A DNA stretch of 49,263 nt from Synechococcus sp. CS-1332 (lineage in GTDB: Bacteria; Cyanobacteriota; Cyanobacteriia; PCC-6307; Cyanobiaceae): NCBI RefSeq assembly GCF_025127995.1, contig NZ_JAHLYP010000018.1, positions 1-49,263 on the forward strand, read 5' to 3'. The notes beneath the pieces are model-generated. The model searched no databases. It had not been told where the DNA came from and saw only the letters and a list, made by a program, of their open reading frames with translations. The translations under genes and the position numbers were made by a program. Positions within the stretch are counted from its first letter, which is position 1, and each line of letters opens with the position of its first letter. This document shows positions 7,735-16,125 of the stretch, one piece after another.

Positions 7735-8199
7735 ATGAGTCCAGCTAAACCGAATCAGATTGCTGAGGACTTCACTCAGCCGGTCTATAAACTCAGGGAT
7801 CCCCAGGCATTGAAGATGAAGCAGTCCGCAAGAGATATGAGCTGTGACACTGTGTTGAGGCTCTTTGGGATAACTTGCGTTTTTCTCCCAATCGTGTTTG
7901 CCATTGCTTGGAAGAACCCTGCGCATCTTCTCCAACTGGCCTATCTTCCCTTCGCGTTTCTCATCTCACCAATTGTTTGCGGCTTCTCTCCTGTAAATCG
8001 GCGGATATCTAATGCGATGCACTTCATGCCAGTCTTCATCCTGTTAATTCCAATTGCGCTTATTCATCGCCTCGTGCCATCTCCCTCATGGTATATTTTT
8101 GTGGTGCCATTGCAGCTGATTTTGTCTTGGTGCGCCAAAAGCGGGCTTCCAAGCATGAAGAGAAGGGAGTGGCAAGAGTTTTCAAGAATCACGGGATAA
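7735..8199 (+). CDS. Hypothetical membrane protein, probable cassette gene
   Basis: I do not recognise this family. The 154-residue frame has a polar N-terminus of about 40 residues, then about four hydrophobic segments (around residues 42-60, 66-84, 94-110 and 116-134) and a basic C-terminus (KRREWQEF), so it is a likely small inner-membrane protein. Its base composition is clearly lower in GC than the neighbours. Starts at the internal Met codons 28 (MKQSARD) or 36 are possible, since no strong ribosome binding site precedes 7735. The gene lies between the attC site ending at 7581 and an AGCGTTAG core at 8414 and reads toward the latter, as expected of an integron cassette with one gene. 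The coding status is likely but not certain. Confidence 0.5.
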   Translation: MSPAKPNQIAEDFTQPVYKLRDPQALKMKQSARDMSCDTVLRLFGITCVFLPIVFAIAWKNPAHLLQLAYLPFAFLISPIVCGFSPVNRRISNAMHFMPVFILLIPIALIHRLVPSPSWYIFVVPLQLILSWCAKSGLPSMKRREWQEFSRITG

Positions 8200-8431
8200 G
8201 TTCAGCTGATTGATGAAACGATCATCGTAGTTGCTCGGGCTTTCTCTTCCTTGCCGATCGGGGGGCATGGAAATCGGGCGGAAGTTCAATATCTCTGAAT
8301 TGGCTATGAAGCTCCTTCAAGATTCTGGAAGTTACAGTCCAATATCCAGATTCAAGAGATGTGATTCCACCTAAGTCAATGGATTACATCGCTTCTGCCC
8401 GCTTCTGGGCTGGAGCGTTAGCGGCACCCCC

Positions 8432-11053
8432 TCACACCTCCGCCAGCACCTTCTCCTCCTCCTCCACGCTCACCACCCGGCCGGCATCGCTGAAGCCATC
8501 GATCTGGTCGAAGTTGAGGTAGCGGTAGAGCTGGTCGGAGAGGGGGTCGATCTTGGCCGCCGCGATCTCCAGGTACTCGGCCGGGCTGGGGATGCGCCCC
8601 AGCAGGGCGCACACCGCCGCCAGTTCGGCGCTGCCCAGGTACACCTGGGCGCCGTTGCCGAGGCGGTTGTTGAAGTTGCGGGTGCTGGTGGAGAACACGG
8701 TGGTGTTGTCCTCCACCCGGGCCTGGTTGCCCATGCACAGCGAGCAGCCCGGCAGCTCCATGCGGGCGCCGGCGGTCTCGAACTTGGCGGTGTAGCCCTC
8801 GGCCCGCAGCACCTCGTCGTCCATGCGGGTGGGGGGGCAGACCCACAGCCGGGCGGCGCTGGTGCCGGCCCCATCCATCACCGTGGCGGCGGCGCGGTAG
8901 TGGCCGATGTTGGTCATGCAGGAGCCGATGAACACCTCGTCGATCCGGTCGCCGGCCACCTCGCTCAGCAGCTTGACGTTGTCCGGGTCGTTGGGGCAGG
9001 CCAGGATCGGTTCGCTCAGCTCGTCCAGGTTGATGTCGATCACGGCGGCGTACTCGGCGTCGGCATCGGCCTCCATCAGCACCGGATCCGCCAGCCAGGC
9101 CTCCATCGCCTTGATCCGCCGCGCCATGGTGCGAGCATCGCTGTAGCCCCGGGCGATCATGTTCTTCAGCAGCGCCACGTTGCTGCGCAGGTATTCGCTC
9201 ACCGTCTCGACGCTCAGCTTGATCGTGCTGCCGGCGCAGGAGCGCTCGGCGGTCGCGTCCGTCAACTCAAACGCCTGCTCCAGCTTCAGATCGGGGAGCC
9301 CTTCGATCTCCATGATGCGGCCGCTGAAGATGTTCTTCTTGCCGGCCTTCTCCACCGTGAGGAGGCCCTGCTGAATGGCCACGTAGGGAATGGCGTTGAC
9401 CACGTCCCGCAGGGTGACGCCGGGCTGCAGGGAGCCGGAGAAGCGCACCAGCACCGACTCGGGCATGTCGAGGGGCATGGCACCGATGGCGGCCGCGAAG
9501 GCCACCAGGCCGGAGCCGGCCGGGAACGAGATGCCGAGCGGGAAACGGGTGTGGCTGTCACCGCCGGTGCCCACCGTGTCCGGCAGGAGCATGCGGTTGA
9601 GCCAGCTGTGGATGATGCCGTCGCCGGGGCGCAGGGCGACGCCGCCCCTGGAGCTGATGAAGTCCGGCAGCTCGGCGTGGGTCCTGAGGTCGACCGGCTT
9701 GGGGTAGGCGGCGGTGTGGCAGAAGCTCTGCATCACCAGATCGGCGGAGAAGCCCAGGCAGGCCAGCTCCTTCATCTCGTCGCGGGTCATCGGCCCGGTG
9801 GTGTCCTGGCTGCCGACGCTGGTCATCAGCGGTTCGCAGCTCGTGCCGGGGCGCACGCCCGCCAGGCCGCAGGCCTTGCCCACCATCTTCTGGGCCAGGG
9901 TGAAGCCCTTGCCCGTGTCAACGGGGGCCACCGGCCGGATGAAGGCCTCGGAGGGGGGCAGGCCCAGCTGCAGCCTCACCTTGTCGGTGAGCGAGCGGCC
10001 GATCAGCAGGGGGATGCGGCCACCGGCCCGCACCTCGTCGGCGATGGTGCTGGGCTTGAGCTCGAAGCGGGCCAGGACCTCCCCGGCCCCCGGCTCGCCG
10101 GCGGCCCGCTCGATCGTGCCGGCGTGGGGCCGGATCGTGATCACGTCGCCGCTGCTGAGGGCGCTCACGTCGCACTCGATCGGCAGGGCGCCGGAATCCT
10201 CGGCGGTGTTGAAGAAGATCGGCGCGATCTTGCTGCCCAGCACCACCCCGCCGCTGCGCTTGTTGGGCACGTGGGGGATGTCGGTGCCGATGTGCCAGAG
10301 CACCGAGTTGATGGCGGATTTACGCGAGCTGCCGGTACCCACCACATCGCCCACGTAGGCCAGCGGGTGGCCCTTGCCCTTCAGCTCGGCGATCAGGGCC
10401 AGCCCCTCCGGCATCCGCGTCTCCATCATCGCCATCGCGTGCAGGGGGATGTCGGGGCGGGTGGTGGCGTGGGTGGCCGGGGAGAGGTCGTCGGTGTTGG
10501 TTTCTCCGGTCACTTTGAACACCGAGACGGTGATCGCCTCCGGCAGGGGCGGCCGGGCGTGGAACCATTCGGCCGCCGCCCAGCTGTCGACCACCTGGCG
10601 GGCCAGGGGGTTGGTTTCGGCCAGCTCCAGCACGTCGTGGAAGGCGTCGTACACCAGCAGCGTGCGGCTCAGTCCCGTGGCCGCTTCGGAGGCGATGGCG
10701 GCATCGGCGTTGCCCAGCAGCGCGATCAGGGCGCCGACGTTGTAGCCGCCGATCATCGTGGCCAGAAGCCGGGTGGCCTCCAGGGCGCTCACCAGGGGGC
10801 TGGTTGTGGTGCCCTGGGCCACGGCGCTGAGCCAGCCAGCCTTCACGTAGGCGGCCTCATCCACCCCCGGCGGGATGCGTTCGCTCAGCAGGTGCAGCAG
10901 GAAGGCCTCCTCGCCGGCAGGAGGGTGCTCCAGCAGCTGGGTGAGGGCCTGGGCCTCGGGTGCCGTGAGCGGCAGGGGCGGCACGCCGAGGGCTTCGCGG
11001 GCCGCGGCGGCCTCGCGGTAGGTGGGGAGCAGGTCGGCAGGCGAGAGGGACAT
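8432..11053 (-). CDS. acnB: Aconitate hydratase B (bifunctional aconitase / 2-methylisocitrate dehydratase)
   Basis: An 873-residue protein with the AcnB layout: an N-terminal HEAT-like domain (about 1-160), a swivel domain (about 165-370, with [15 protein letters not shown] and [13 protein letters not shown]), then the Fe-S core. The [4Fe-4S] ligands are Cys712 (GSCMTN), Cys770 and Cys773 (GCSLCMGNQ), within two residues of the E. coli AcnB positions. Known reaction: citrate to isocitrate via cis-aconitate in the cytoplasmic TCA branch that feeds 2-oxoglutarate to nitrogen assimilation. ATG 11053 ([10 protein letters not shown]) is preferred; an upstream Met at 11098 or so would add a non-conserved leader. 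It is divergent from the DAHP synthase gene, with 193 bp between the starts. Confidence 0.97.
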   Translation of the reverse strand: MSLSPADLLPTYREAAAAREALGVPPLPLTAPEAQALTQLLEHPPAGEEAFLLHLLSERIPPGVDEAAYVKAGWLSAVAQGTTTSPLVSALEATRLLATMIGGYNVGALIALLGNADAAIASEAATGLSRTLLVYDAFHDVLELAETNPLARQVVDSWAAAEWFHARPPLPEAITVSVFKVTGETNTDDLSPATHATTRPDIPLHAMAMMETRMPEGLALIAELKGKGHPLAYVGDVVGTGSSRKSAINSVLWHIGTDIPHVPNKRSGGVVLGSKIAPIFFNTAEDSGALPIECDVSALSSGDVITIRPHAGTIERAAGEPGAGEVLARFELKPSTIADEVRAGGRIPLLIGRSLTDKVRLQLGLPPSEAFIRPVAPVDTGKGFTLAQKMVGKACGLAGVRPGTSCEPLMTSVGSQDTTGPMTRDEMKELACLGFSADLVMQSFCHTAAYPKPVDLRTHAELPDFISSRGGVALRPGDGIIHSWLNRMLLPDTVGTGGDSHTRFPLGISFPAGSGLVAFAAAIGAMPLDMPESVLVRFSGSLQPGVTLRDVVNAIPYVAIQQGLLTVEKAGKKNIFSGRIMEIEGLPDLKLEQAFELTDATAERSCAGSTIKLSVETVSEYLRSNVALLKNMIARGYSDARTMARRIKAMEAWLADPVLMEADADAEYAAVIDINLDELSEPILACPNDPDNVKLLSEVAGDRIDEVFIGSCMTNIGHYRAAATVMDGAGTSAARLWVCPPTRMDDEVLRAEGYTAKFETAGARMELPGCSLCMGNQARVEDNTTVFSTSTRNFNNRLGNGAQVYLGSAELAAVCALLGRIPSPAEYLEIAAAKIDPLSDQLYRYLNFDQIDGFSDAGRVVSVEEEEKVLAEV

Positions 11054-11246
11054 GGGGGCGTGGGTCCGGGTCGTACCCCCGGATGGCATGGACGTGACGT
11101 CCATTGTTCTTCGCCGTGGGTCCACCCACTGGTGACGACGGCTGCAGAAGTCGTCGCTGCGACCGATGGCGCCAGGGTGGCGAAGGGTGTCTGGAACGTC
11201 AGTTCGTAGGCTGGAGTCCCTGACCAATCTCCGCCGGCCGCCGCGC

Positions 11247-12320
11247 ATGATCCCCACCTCCGATCTCCACGTGGTGGAAACCCGGCCGCTGGTGCCGCCG
11301 GCTGTGCTGCATGCGGAGTTGCCCCTGTCCGAGCAGGCCGCCCGCACCGTGCAGCAGGCGCGTGAGCGCATCAAGGCCATCCTGCACGCCGGCGACCAGC
11401 GGGTGCTGGTGATCGTCGGCCCCTGTTCGGTCCATGACGTGGCTGCCGCCCGCGAGTACGCCGGCGCCATCGCCCAGGCCCAGCGCCGGCACCGGGGCGA
11501 ACTGGAGATCGTGATGCGGGTCTACTTCGAGAAGCCCCGCACCACCGTGGGCTGGAAGGGAATGATCAACGATCCCCACCTCGATGGCAGCTACGACATC
11601 AACACCGGCCTGCGCCGCGCCCGCTCCCTGCTGCTGCACCTGGCGGAGATGGGCCTGCCGGCGGCCACCGAGGTGCTCGATCCGGTGGTGCCCCAGTATC
11701 TCGCTGACCTGATCAGCTGGACCGCCATCGGCGCCCGCACCACCGAAAGCCAGACCCACCGGGAGATGGCCTCGGGCCTGTCGATGCCGATCGGCTTCAA
11801 GAACGGCACCGACGGCAGCGCCGCCACAGCCATCAATGCCATGGAGGCGGCCGCCCGGCCGCACCATTTCCTGGGCATCAACAAGGAGGGCCAGGCCGCC
11901 ATCGTCTCCACCACTGGCAACCCGGATGGCCACCTCGTGCTGCGGGGGGGCAAGAGCGGCACCAACTACCACGCCGAGGCGGTCGAGGCCGCGGCGGCCC
12001 TGCTGGCCCGCGATGGTCTGCCGGCACGGCTGATGGTGGATTGCAGCCATGGCAATTCCAACAAGGACTACCGCCGCCAGGGGGAGGTGCTGCGCCAGTT
12101 GGCCGATCAGGTGCGCCAGGGGTCCGTCCACGTGATGGGGGTGATGGTGGAAAGCCATCTGGTGGAAGGAAATCAGAAGATTTCCGCCGATCTTGCCTCG
12201 CTCACCTACGGCCAGAGCATCACCGATGCCTGCATCGATTTGGACACCACCCTGGATCTGCTGGTCGAACTCGCCGAAGCGGTGAAGCAGGCCCAGGCTC
12301 GAAGCCTCGCCCTGGCCTGA
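11247..12320 (+). CDS. aroG: 3-deoxy-7-phosphoheptulonate synthase (class I DAHP synthase)
   Basis: A 357-residue protein of the AroF/AroG/AroH class. Recognisable segments are [10 protein letters not shown] (metal Cys and PEP binding), [48 protein letters not shown] and [13 protein letters not shown], which carry the catalytic and metal-binding residues. Known reaction: PEP plus erythrose-4-phosphate to DAHP, the first committed step of aromatic amino acid synthesis. The N-terminal extension typical of feedback-regulated enzymes is present (about 45 residues), but which amino acid inhibits it cannot be told; the symbol aroG stands for the class. ATG 11247 is preferred over in-frame codons upstream, which lie in the spacer shared with acnB. 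A strong hairpin follows the stop. Confidence 0.94.
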   Translation: MIPTSDLHVVETRPLVPPAVLHAELPLSEQAARTVQQARERIKAILHAGDQRVLVIVGPCSVHDVAAAREYAGAIAQAQRRHRGELEIVMRVYFEKPRTTVGWKGMINDPHLDGSYDINTGLRRARSLLLHLAEMGLPAATEVLDPVVPQYLADLISWTAIGARTTESQTHREMASGLSMPIGFKNGTDGSAATAINAMEAAARPHHFLGINKEGQAAIVSTTGNPDGHLVLRGGKSGTNYHAEAVEAAAALLARDGLPARLMVDCSHGNSNKDYRRQGEVLRQLADQVRQGSVHVMGVMVESHLVEGNQKISADLASLTYGQSITDACIDLDTTLDLLVELAEAVKQAQARSLALA

Positions 12321-12326
12321 GAACCC

Positions 12327-12357
12327 AATCAGCACTCTGATGACGCGAGTGCTGATT
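12327..12357 (+). terminator. Hairpin after DAHP synthase gene, likely terminator
   Basis: Perfect 11-bp arms AATCAGCACTC (12327-12337) and GAGTGCTGATT (12347-12357) enclose a 9-base loop and begin 6 bp after the stop. There is no clear T tract (CCATTCTCT follows), so intrinsic termination is probable but not proven. Confidence 0.55.
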
Positions 12358-12373
12358 CCATTCTCTGCAACAG

Positions 12374-12392
12374 ACTGTTCTTTGTGAACAGT
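12374..12392. promoter_or_regulatory. Inverted repeat upstream of the 117-residue protein gene
   Basis: Perfect 7-bp arms ACTGTTC and GAACAGT are separated by 5 bases (TTTGT), 54 bp before the ATG at 12446. The size and position suit an operator for a dimeric regulator; the regulator is unknown. It could also be a second termination hairpin for the upstream gene. Confidence 0.35.
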
Positions 12393-12445
12393 TAACTGCT
12401 CCGCCATGGGTACGTTTGGGTCAGCAAGATCATGGAGGTCCGCTG

Positions 12446-12799
12446 ATGTCCTATCTCCTGCAGTTCTGCGGGTTGTCGGATCCCTTGCAGTTGTTTTATC
12501 TCGAGCAGAAATCCGCTTCTTCACCCTCCGGCAGCCCCACGCCCGGCCCGATCTACGGCGGCTTCCGCCCCTTCCAATTGGATGATCTGCTCGGTTGGGC
12601 CCTCGACACCGCCCGGGGCCGCAGCTGGGACGGCGAGGCCATCCAGCGGCTGGTGCTCGACGTCTGGATGGAGCGGGCCGATGTGATCCGCCAGTGGCAG
12701 CTGCGGCTGCGGGAGGAGCCGGCCGGGCGGATGCTGGTGGCGGGGATCGGTACCCAGCGCGACTGGGAGTTCCGCTGCGAGCAGCTCCTGAAGGCTTGA
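12446..12799 (+). CDS. Conserved-type small hypothetical protein
   Basis: I do not recognise the family. The 117-residue soluble protein starts MSYLLQFCGLSDPLQLFYLEQ and ends in a predicted helical region rich in Trp, Arg and Glu (WMERADVIRQWQLRLREE, then a C-terminal RDWEFRCEQLLKA). There is no signal peptide or membrane segment. ATG 12446 is chosen because a clear ribosome binding site GGAGG lies at 12434-12438; an upstream frame from 12416 has none. It stands alone between a hairpin-terminated DAHP synthase gene and the convergent channel gene, so the context gives no functional hint. Confidence 0.75.
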   Translation: MSYLLQFCGLSDPLQLFYLEQKSASSPSGSPTPGPIYGGFRPFQLDDLLGWALDTARGRSWDGEAIQRLVLDVWMERADVIRQWQLRLREEPAGRMLVAGIGTQRDWEFRCEQLLKA

Positions 12800-12839
12800 G
12801 CTCTCCCCGCCTCCTGGTCTGCCCGGGGTCAGTGCTTCC

Positions 12840-14303
12840 TCAAGCGACCTCGATACCGAACAGCTGCCGCATGCGCTCCAGGATCGAGGTCTGTCGCCGG
12901 GCCGCATCCGGCGAGGAGAGCTTCTCCAGCTCCGAGCGCCGTTGGCCCACGATCGCCGCCAGGGCATCCAGCACGCCGGCGTCGTCCTCCACCAGGGGCA
13001 GGAAGTCGTCCCGCTCCACCTCCAGCAACACACATTCCCCCCGCGAACGCACCGTGGCCGTGCGGGGTTCCCCCGTGCAGACCGTCATCTCCCCGAAGAT
13101 CTGATCACGGCCCAGCACCGCTACAGACCGCCCCAGGGGGGAACCATCGGCCTTGAACACCTCCACCTGGCCATCCACCACCTGGAACAGGGCGTCACCC
13201 TCCTCCCCTTCTCCCACGATCGTTTCGCCGGAGCCGAAGCGCAGGCAGCGCACCTCCGGGGCCAGCCGACTCACCTGGTCGGGATCCAGCTGGGCGAACA
13301 GCCAGCTGCGCCGCAGCAGTTCCGCCGTCAGGGAGGCATCCACACCGGTGGGATGGGCCGGATCCCGGCGGGTCTGGCGGCGCTTGAGCTCCCGCACCGG
13401 ATAGGGCAGCTCCCAGCCCTGCCGCTCCAGGGCGTACCAGATCTGCTCCAGCAGTTCACTGCGCAGACGCAGTCGTGCCCCTTCCGAGGCGCCCTGCTGG
13501 GAGGCCAGCAGTTCGTAGCGGACCAGGGAGTCGTCGTAAGCACTGATCCAGACCTCCGGCGGCGGCTCCTGAAGCACCAGCGGGTTGTCGGCCATCACCC
13601 GCAGCAGCAACTGGCGGGCCCGGGCCGGCGGGATCTCATAGCCCAGGGAGATCTGGAAGCGATTCCCCACCGGGTCGTACTGGTTGATTCGCTGCATCGG
13701 GTTGTCCGCCACCGTGTTGTTGGGCAGGTTCACGGTGGAGCCGTCGGTGCGGCGCAGGCGGGTGCTCATCAGATGCAGCGACTCCACCGTGCCGCTCTCC
13801 ACGCCGACGCTGATCCAGTCCCCCTCCCGGAAGGGCGGATCCAGCTGCAGTTCGATGCCGGCGAACAGATCTTTGAGCGATTCCTGGGCCGCCAGGCCGA
13901 TGACGGCGGTGAGTACGGCTGACGTGGTCACCAGGCCTACCAGGTTGAGGTTGGCCAGGCGCTGCAGCACCAGCACGGTGGCCAGGGCCGACAGACCCAG
14001 GCTGAGCAGGTCGCGCAGGATCTTGGCGACAGGCCGCCACCAGCCCAGGGCCTCCGGGCACTCCAGGGCCAGCCAGGCCAGCAGGGCAATCAGGGCATAG
14101 GCGGTGGCCAGTTCATCCACAGCGCCGAGCCACTGCACCCCGGCCGGTCGACTCATGTTGCCGAGCACGGACCAGAACACCACCGCCACCACTGGCAGCA
14201 GCAGCGGCGGCGGTGGCAAGCGAAAACGGCGGGTGGCCAGCCGCAGGCCCAGCAGGGCCGCCACCAGGGCCACGCCGATCAGAATCCGCTCGATCGGTCC
14301 CAT
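12840..14303 (-). CDS. MscS-family mechanosensitive channel with C-terminal cyclic-nucleotide-binding domain
   Basis: A 487-residue inner-membrane protein. It has about four N-terminal membrane helices; the pore-lining helix and start of the MscS beta domain are visible as TAVIGLAAQESLKDLFAGIE followed by the DPPFREGDWI segment. The cytoplasmic part contains NLPNNTVADNP, a typical MscS segment. From about residue 330 to 460 there is a Crp-like cyclic-nucleotide-binding domain (GETIVGEGEEGDALFQVVDG, IFGEMTVCTGEPRTATVRS). Such fusions suggest gating by tension plus a nucleotide ligand. The phosphate-binding cassette is present as GEMTVCTGEPRTATVR, so ligand binding is plausible. The ATG overlaps the stop of the upstream kinase-like gene (TGATG), pointing to translational coupling. 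Confidence 0.9.
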   Translation of the reverse strand: MGPIERILIGVALVAALLGLRLATRRFRLPPPPLLLPVVAVVFWSVLGNMSRPAGVQWLGAVDELATAYALIALLAWLALECPEALGWWRPVAKILRDLLSLGLSALATVLVLQRLANLNLVGLVTTSAVLTAVIGLAAQESLKDLFAGIELQLDPPFREGDWISVGVESGTVESLHLMSTRLRRTDGSTVNLPNNTVADNPMQRINQYDPVGNRFQISLGYEIPPARARQLLLRVMADNPLVLQEPPPEVWISAYDDSLVRYELLASQQGASEGARLRLRSELLEQIWYALERQGWELPYPVRELKRRQTRRDPAHPTGVDASLTAELLRRSWLFAQLDPDQVSRLAPEVRCLRFGSGETIVGEGEEGDALFQVVDGQVEVFKADGSPLGRSVAVLGRDQIFGEMTVCTGEPRTATVRSRGECVLLEVERDDFLPLVEDDAGVLDALAAIVGQRRSELEKLSSPDAARRQTSILERMRQLFGIEVA

Positions 14304-14980
14304 CAGCTCAGCACCCGCCACAGCCCGGCCACTGCCACAGGCACGCTGAAGTTGTCGATGCCCAGCAGGGCCCATTGCTCCAGACCCGTCGCCACCAGGG
14401 CGATCAGGGCGATCCCCGCCGCTCCAGGCGCGGGGCCGCTGCCCAGCTGCCCCAGGGCCAGCAGAACGGTGAGGCTGGCGAGCGCCATGGCAGCAGTGCC
14501 CACCAGGGAGCGCCGTTCCCCGAACACGGTCCAGGAGGGCGAGGGGATCAGTGGCCCCAGCAGACCGGCCAGGCCGTCACCGAAGGCCATCACCAGAACG
14601 CCGGCCGCCACCGTGGCGGGATGGGCGGGCCACCAGAGCCAGAGCAGCAGGGTGATTGAGGCGCCGTAGGCGATCGTGCCGTAACTTCGCCGCTCCACAT
14701 CCTCGATCGCTGGCAGCACCCGGACCCGGTGATTGAGGGCCGCCAGCAGGGTGATGGTGCCGGCGGCGGGTACGGCGATCAGCCTCTCGACCCCAAAGGC
14801 CCAGGCGATCAGCACCACCGGCCCGGCACCGATGTGCACCAGCTTGCGGCTCCATTCCCGTTGCTCGGGCCAGCGGCGGCGCAGCAGCAGAGCCGCGCCG
14901 CTGAGCAGGGCCAGCCAGGAGGCCACCACCAGCGCACCGGTGAGCTGGGTAACCCCGCCCTGTTGTGGAGGAAGGACCAA
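14303..14980 (-). CDS. Phytol/dolichol kinase-like membrane protein (CTP-dependent, VTE5-like)
   Basis: A 225-residue protein with about six or seven membrane helices. Family signatures are RKLVHIGAG near the first loop, YGTIAYG, and AFGDGLAGLLG followed by ERRSLVGTAAM, the pattern of the dolichol kinase/phytol kinase/CdsA-like group, where the Asp-rich loops bind CTP and metal. Known role of the cyanobacterial VTE5-type relatives: phosphorylation of phytol released from chlorophyll for reuse in tocopherol and chlorophyll synthesis. Farnesol or another prenol is possible. The start is uncertain: TTG 14980 is the longest start, and a GTG about 20 residues in is an alternative. The upstream sigma factor gene ends at 15001 and the stop overlaps the channel gene start by one base. 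Confidence 0.78.
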   Translation of the reverse strand: MVLPPQQGGVTQLTGALVVASWLALLSGAALLLRRRWPEQREWSRKLVHIGAGPVVLIAWAFGVERLIAVPAAGTITLLAALNHRVRVLPAIEDVERRSYGTIAYGASITLLLWLWWPAHPATVAAGVLVMAFGDGLAGLLGPLIPSPSWTVFGERRSLVGTAAMALASLTVLLALGQLGSGPAPGAAGIALIALVATGLEQWALLGIDNFSVPVAVAGLWRVLS

Positions 14981-15000
14981 CGCCAGCAGGGAAGGTGGGA

Positions 15001-16008
15001 TCAGGCGGCCTGGTGGAGATTGCTCATCAAGCGCAGCTTCATGATGGCCTTGGCTTCCAGCTGCCGCACCCGTTCACGGGAGACGTTGATCTGACGGCCG
15101 ATCTCAGCGAGCGTAAGGGGTTCTGAGCCCTCCAGCCCGAAGCGAAGCCGCAGGATCTTCTGCTCGCGCTCGTTGAGCTGGGAGAGCCAGGCACCGAGGT
15201 GTTCCTTCTGAAGAAGGCGATCCATCGAATCGAAGTGCTCGTTACTGGCCGGGTCAGCGATCAGTTCCCCCAGGGTGCTGCGATCTTCCTCGCCCCGGGC
15301 ATGGGCATCAAGGGAGGCGCAGGGGGCGCTCTGGGTCATCAGTTCCTCGAGCTCCTCCGGCCGCATGCCCATGGCGTGGGCCAGTTCGAGCCTGTTGGGC
15401 TGGCGCCCCAGCCGATGGGAGAGTTCGCGGGTGATGCGCCGCATCTTCGAGAGCTTCTCGCTGATGTGAATCGGCAGTCGAATCGTGCGGGCGCTGTTAT
15501 CGATGGCCCTGGTCATGCCCTGGCGGATCCACCAGTAGGCGTAGGTGGAGAATTTGTAGCCCATGGCGGGGTCAAACTTGTCGACGGCCCGCTCCAGACC
15601 GATCGCCCCTTCCTGGACCAAGTCGAGCAGTTCCAGGCCCTGATTCTGGTACTTCTTGGCCACGCTCACCACCAGCCTGAGGTTGGCGGCCATCATGCGG
15701 TCGCGGGCCCGTTGGCCCATGCGCAGCTGCCGCTTCTGACGCGACGTCAGCTCCCCATCGACGAGGGCCTGCAATTTTTTGCCGGCCTGAACGTGGTGGG
15801 CCAGCTCAATTTCTTCGGCCGGTGTGAGAAGCGGCACACGGCCAATGGTGCTGAGATACCAACCAATGGAATCAGCGCTGAGCCGTCCCCCTTGGCGGGC
15901 TGTTGTCTTGGAACTGACTGAACCGCCACTGGATTTCGCCCTGCTGGGCGAAGCCGCGTCTGCACTGCTTTTCAGCAGTGAGAGGGCGGAATGCAGAGGT
16001 GTCCCCAT
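15001..16008 (-). CDS. RNA polymerase sigma factor, RpoD family group 2
   Basis: A 335-residue sigma-70 protein. Region 1.2 starts at about residue 45 (DSIGWYLSTIGRVPLLTPAEE). Region 2 contains the core-binding and -10 recognition segment (LRLVVSVAKKYQNQGLELLDLVQEG and KFSTYAYWWIRQGMTRAI). Region 3 is ISEKLSKMRRITREL. Region 4 ends in a -35 reading helix-turn-helix (SEPLTLAEIGRQINVSRERVRQLEAKA). The size and the absence of a long acidic region 1.1 fit the cyanobacterial group 2 factors (SigB/C/D type), which are non-essential and respond to stress, light or nitrogen. The Ser/Ala-rich first 40 residues are not conserved. Start ATG 16008; a GTG at 16011 is adjacent. It may be cotranscribed with the two downstream membrane protein genes. 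Confidence 0.93.
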   Translation of the reverse strand: MGTPLHSALSLLKSSADAASPSRAKSSGGSVSSKTTARQGGRLSADSIGWYLSTIGRVPLLTPAEEIELAHHVQAGKKLQALVDGELTSRQKRQLRMGQRARDRMMAANLRLVVSVAKKYQNQGLELLDLVQEGAIGLERAVDKFDPAMGYKFSTYAYWWIRQGMTRAIDNSARTIRLPIHISEKLSKMRRITRELSHRLGRQPNRLELAHAMGMRPEELEELMTQSAPCASLDAHARGEEDRSTLGELIADPASNEHFDSMDRLLQKEHLGAWLSQLNEREQKILRLRFGLEGSEPLTLAEIGRQINVSRERVRQLEAKAIMKLRLMSNLHQAA

Positions 16009-16125
16009 CACCCCAGGCTCCCGAATGAATTTGGCCGGAATGTAGCACCTCAGGATGGATGAAACCAGCCTTCTCTGGAAGGTTGTCAGTAGCTTGTCTA
16101 AAAAATGTTGCTTATGTCGTGGTGG

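Larger units (their letters stand above)
7051..8431. other. Lower-GC accessory patch between antiporter and acnB
   Basis: This stretch is visibly richer in A and T than the surrounding genes and has no close-packed coding. It contains one plausible gene (7735-8199), an attC-like recombination site (7520-7581), a shorter attC-like palindrome (7102-7148) and three copies of the octamer AGCGTTAG (7081, 7572 and 8414). From 7149 to 7519 I see only weak open frames: a TTG-started 88-codon frame at 7177-7443 has no recognisable features. From 8200 to 8431 there is a 35-codon frame at 8267-8374 preceded by a G-rich tract and nothing else convincing. The base composition and layout fit acquired cassette DNA. 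Confidence 0.6.

Noticed and set aside
8900-11209. A 769-codon open frame on the + strand across acnB, and similar long frames elsewhere (for example 46097-47752 and 47491-48966 on +, 11199-12524 on -)
   Set aside because: These are antisense to well-supported genes, rich in Gly, His, Gln, Arg and Asp in patterns set by the third codon position of the real gene, and show no domain.
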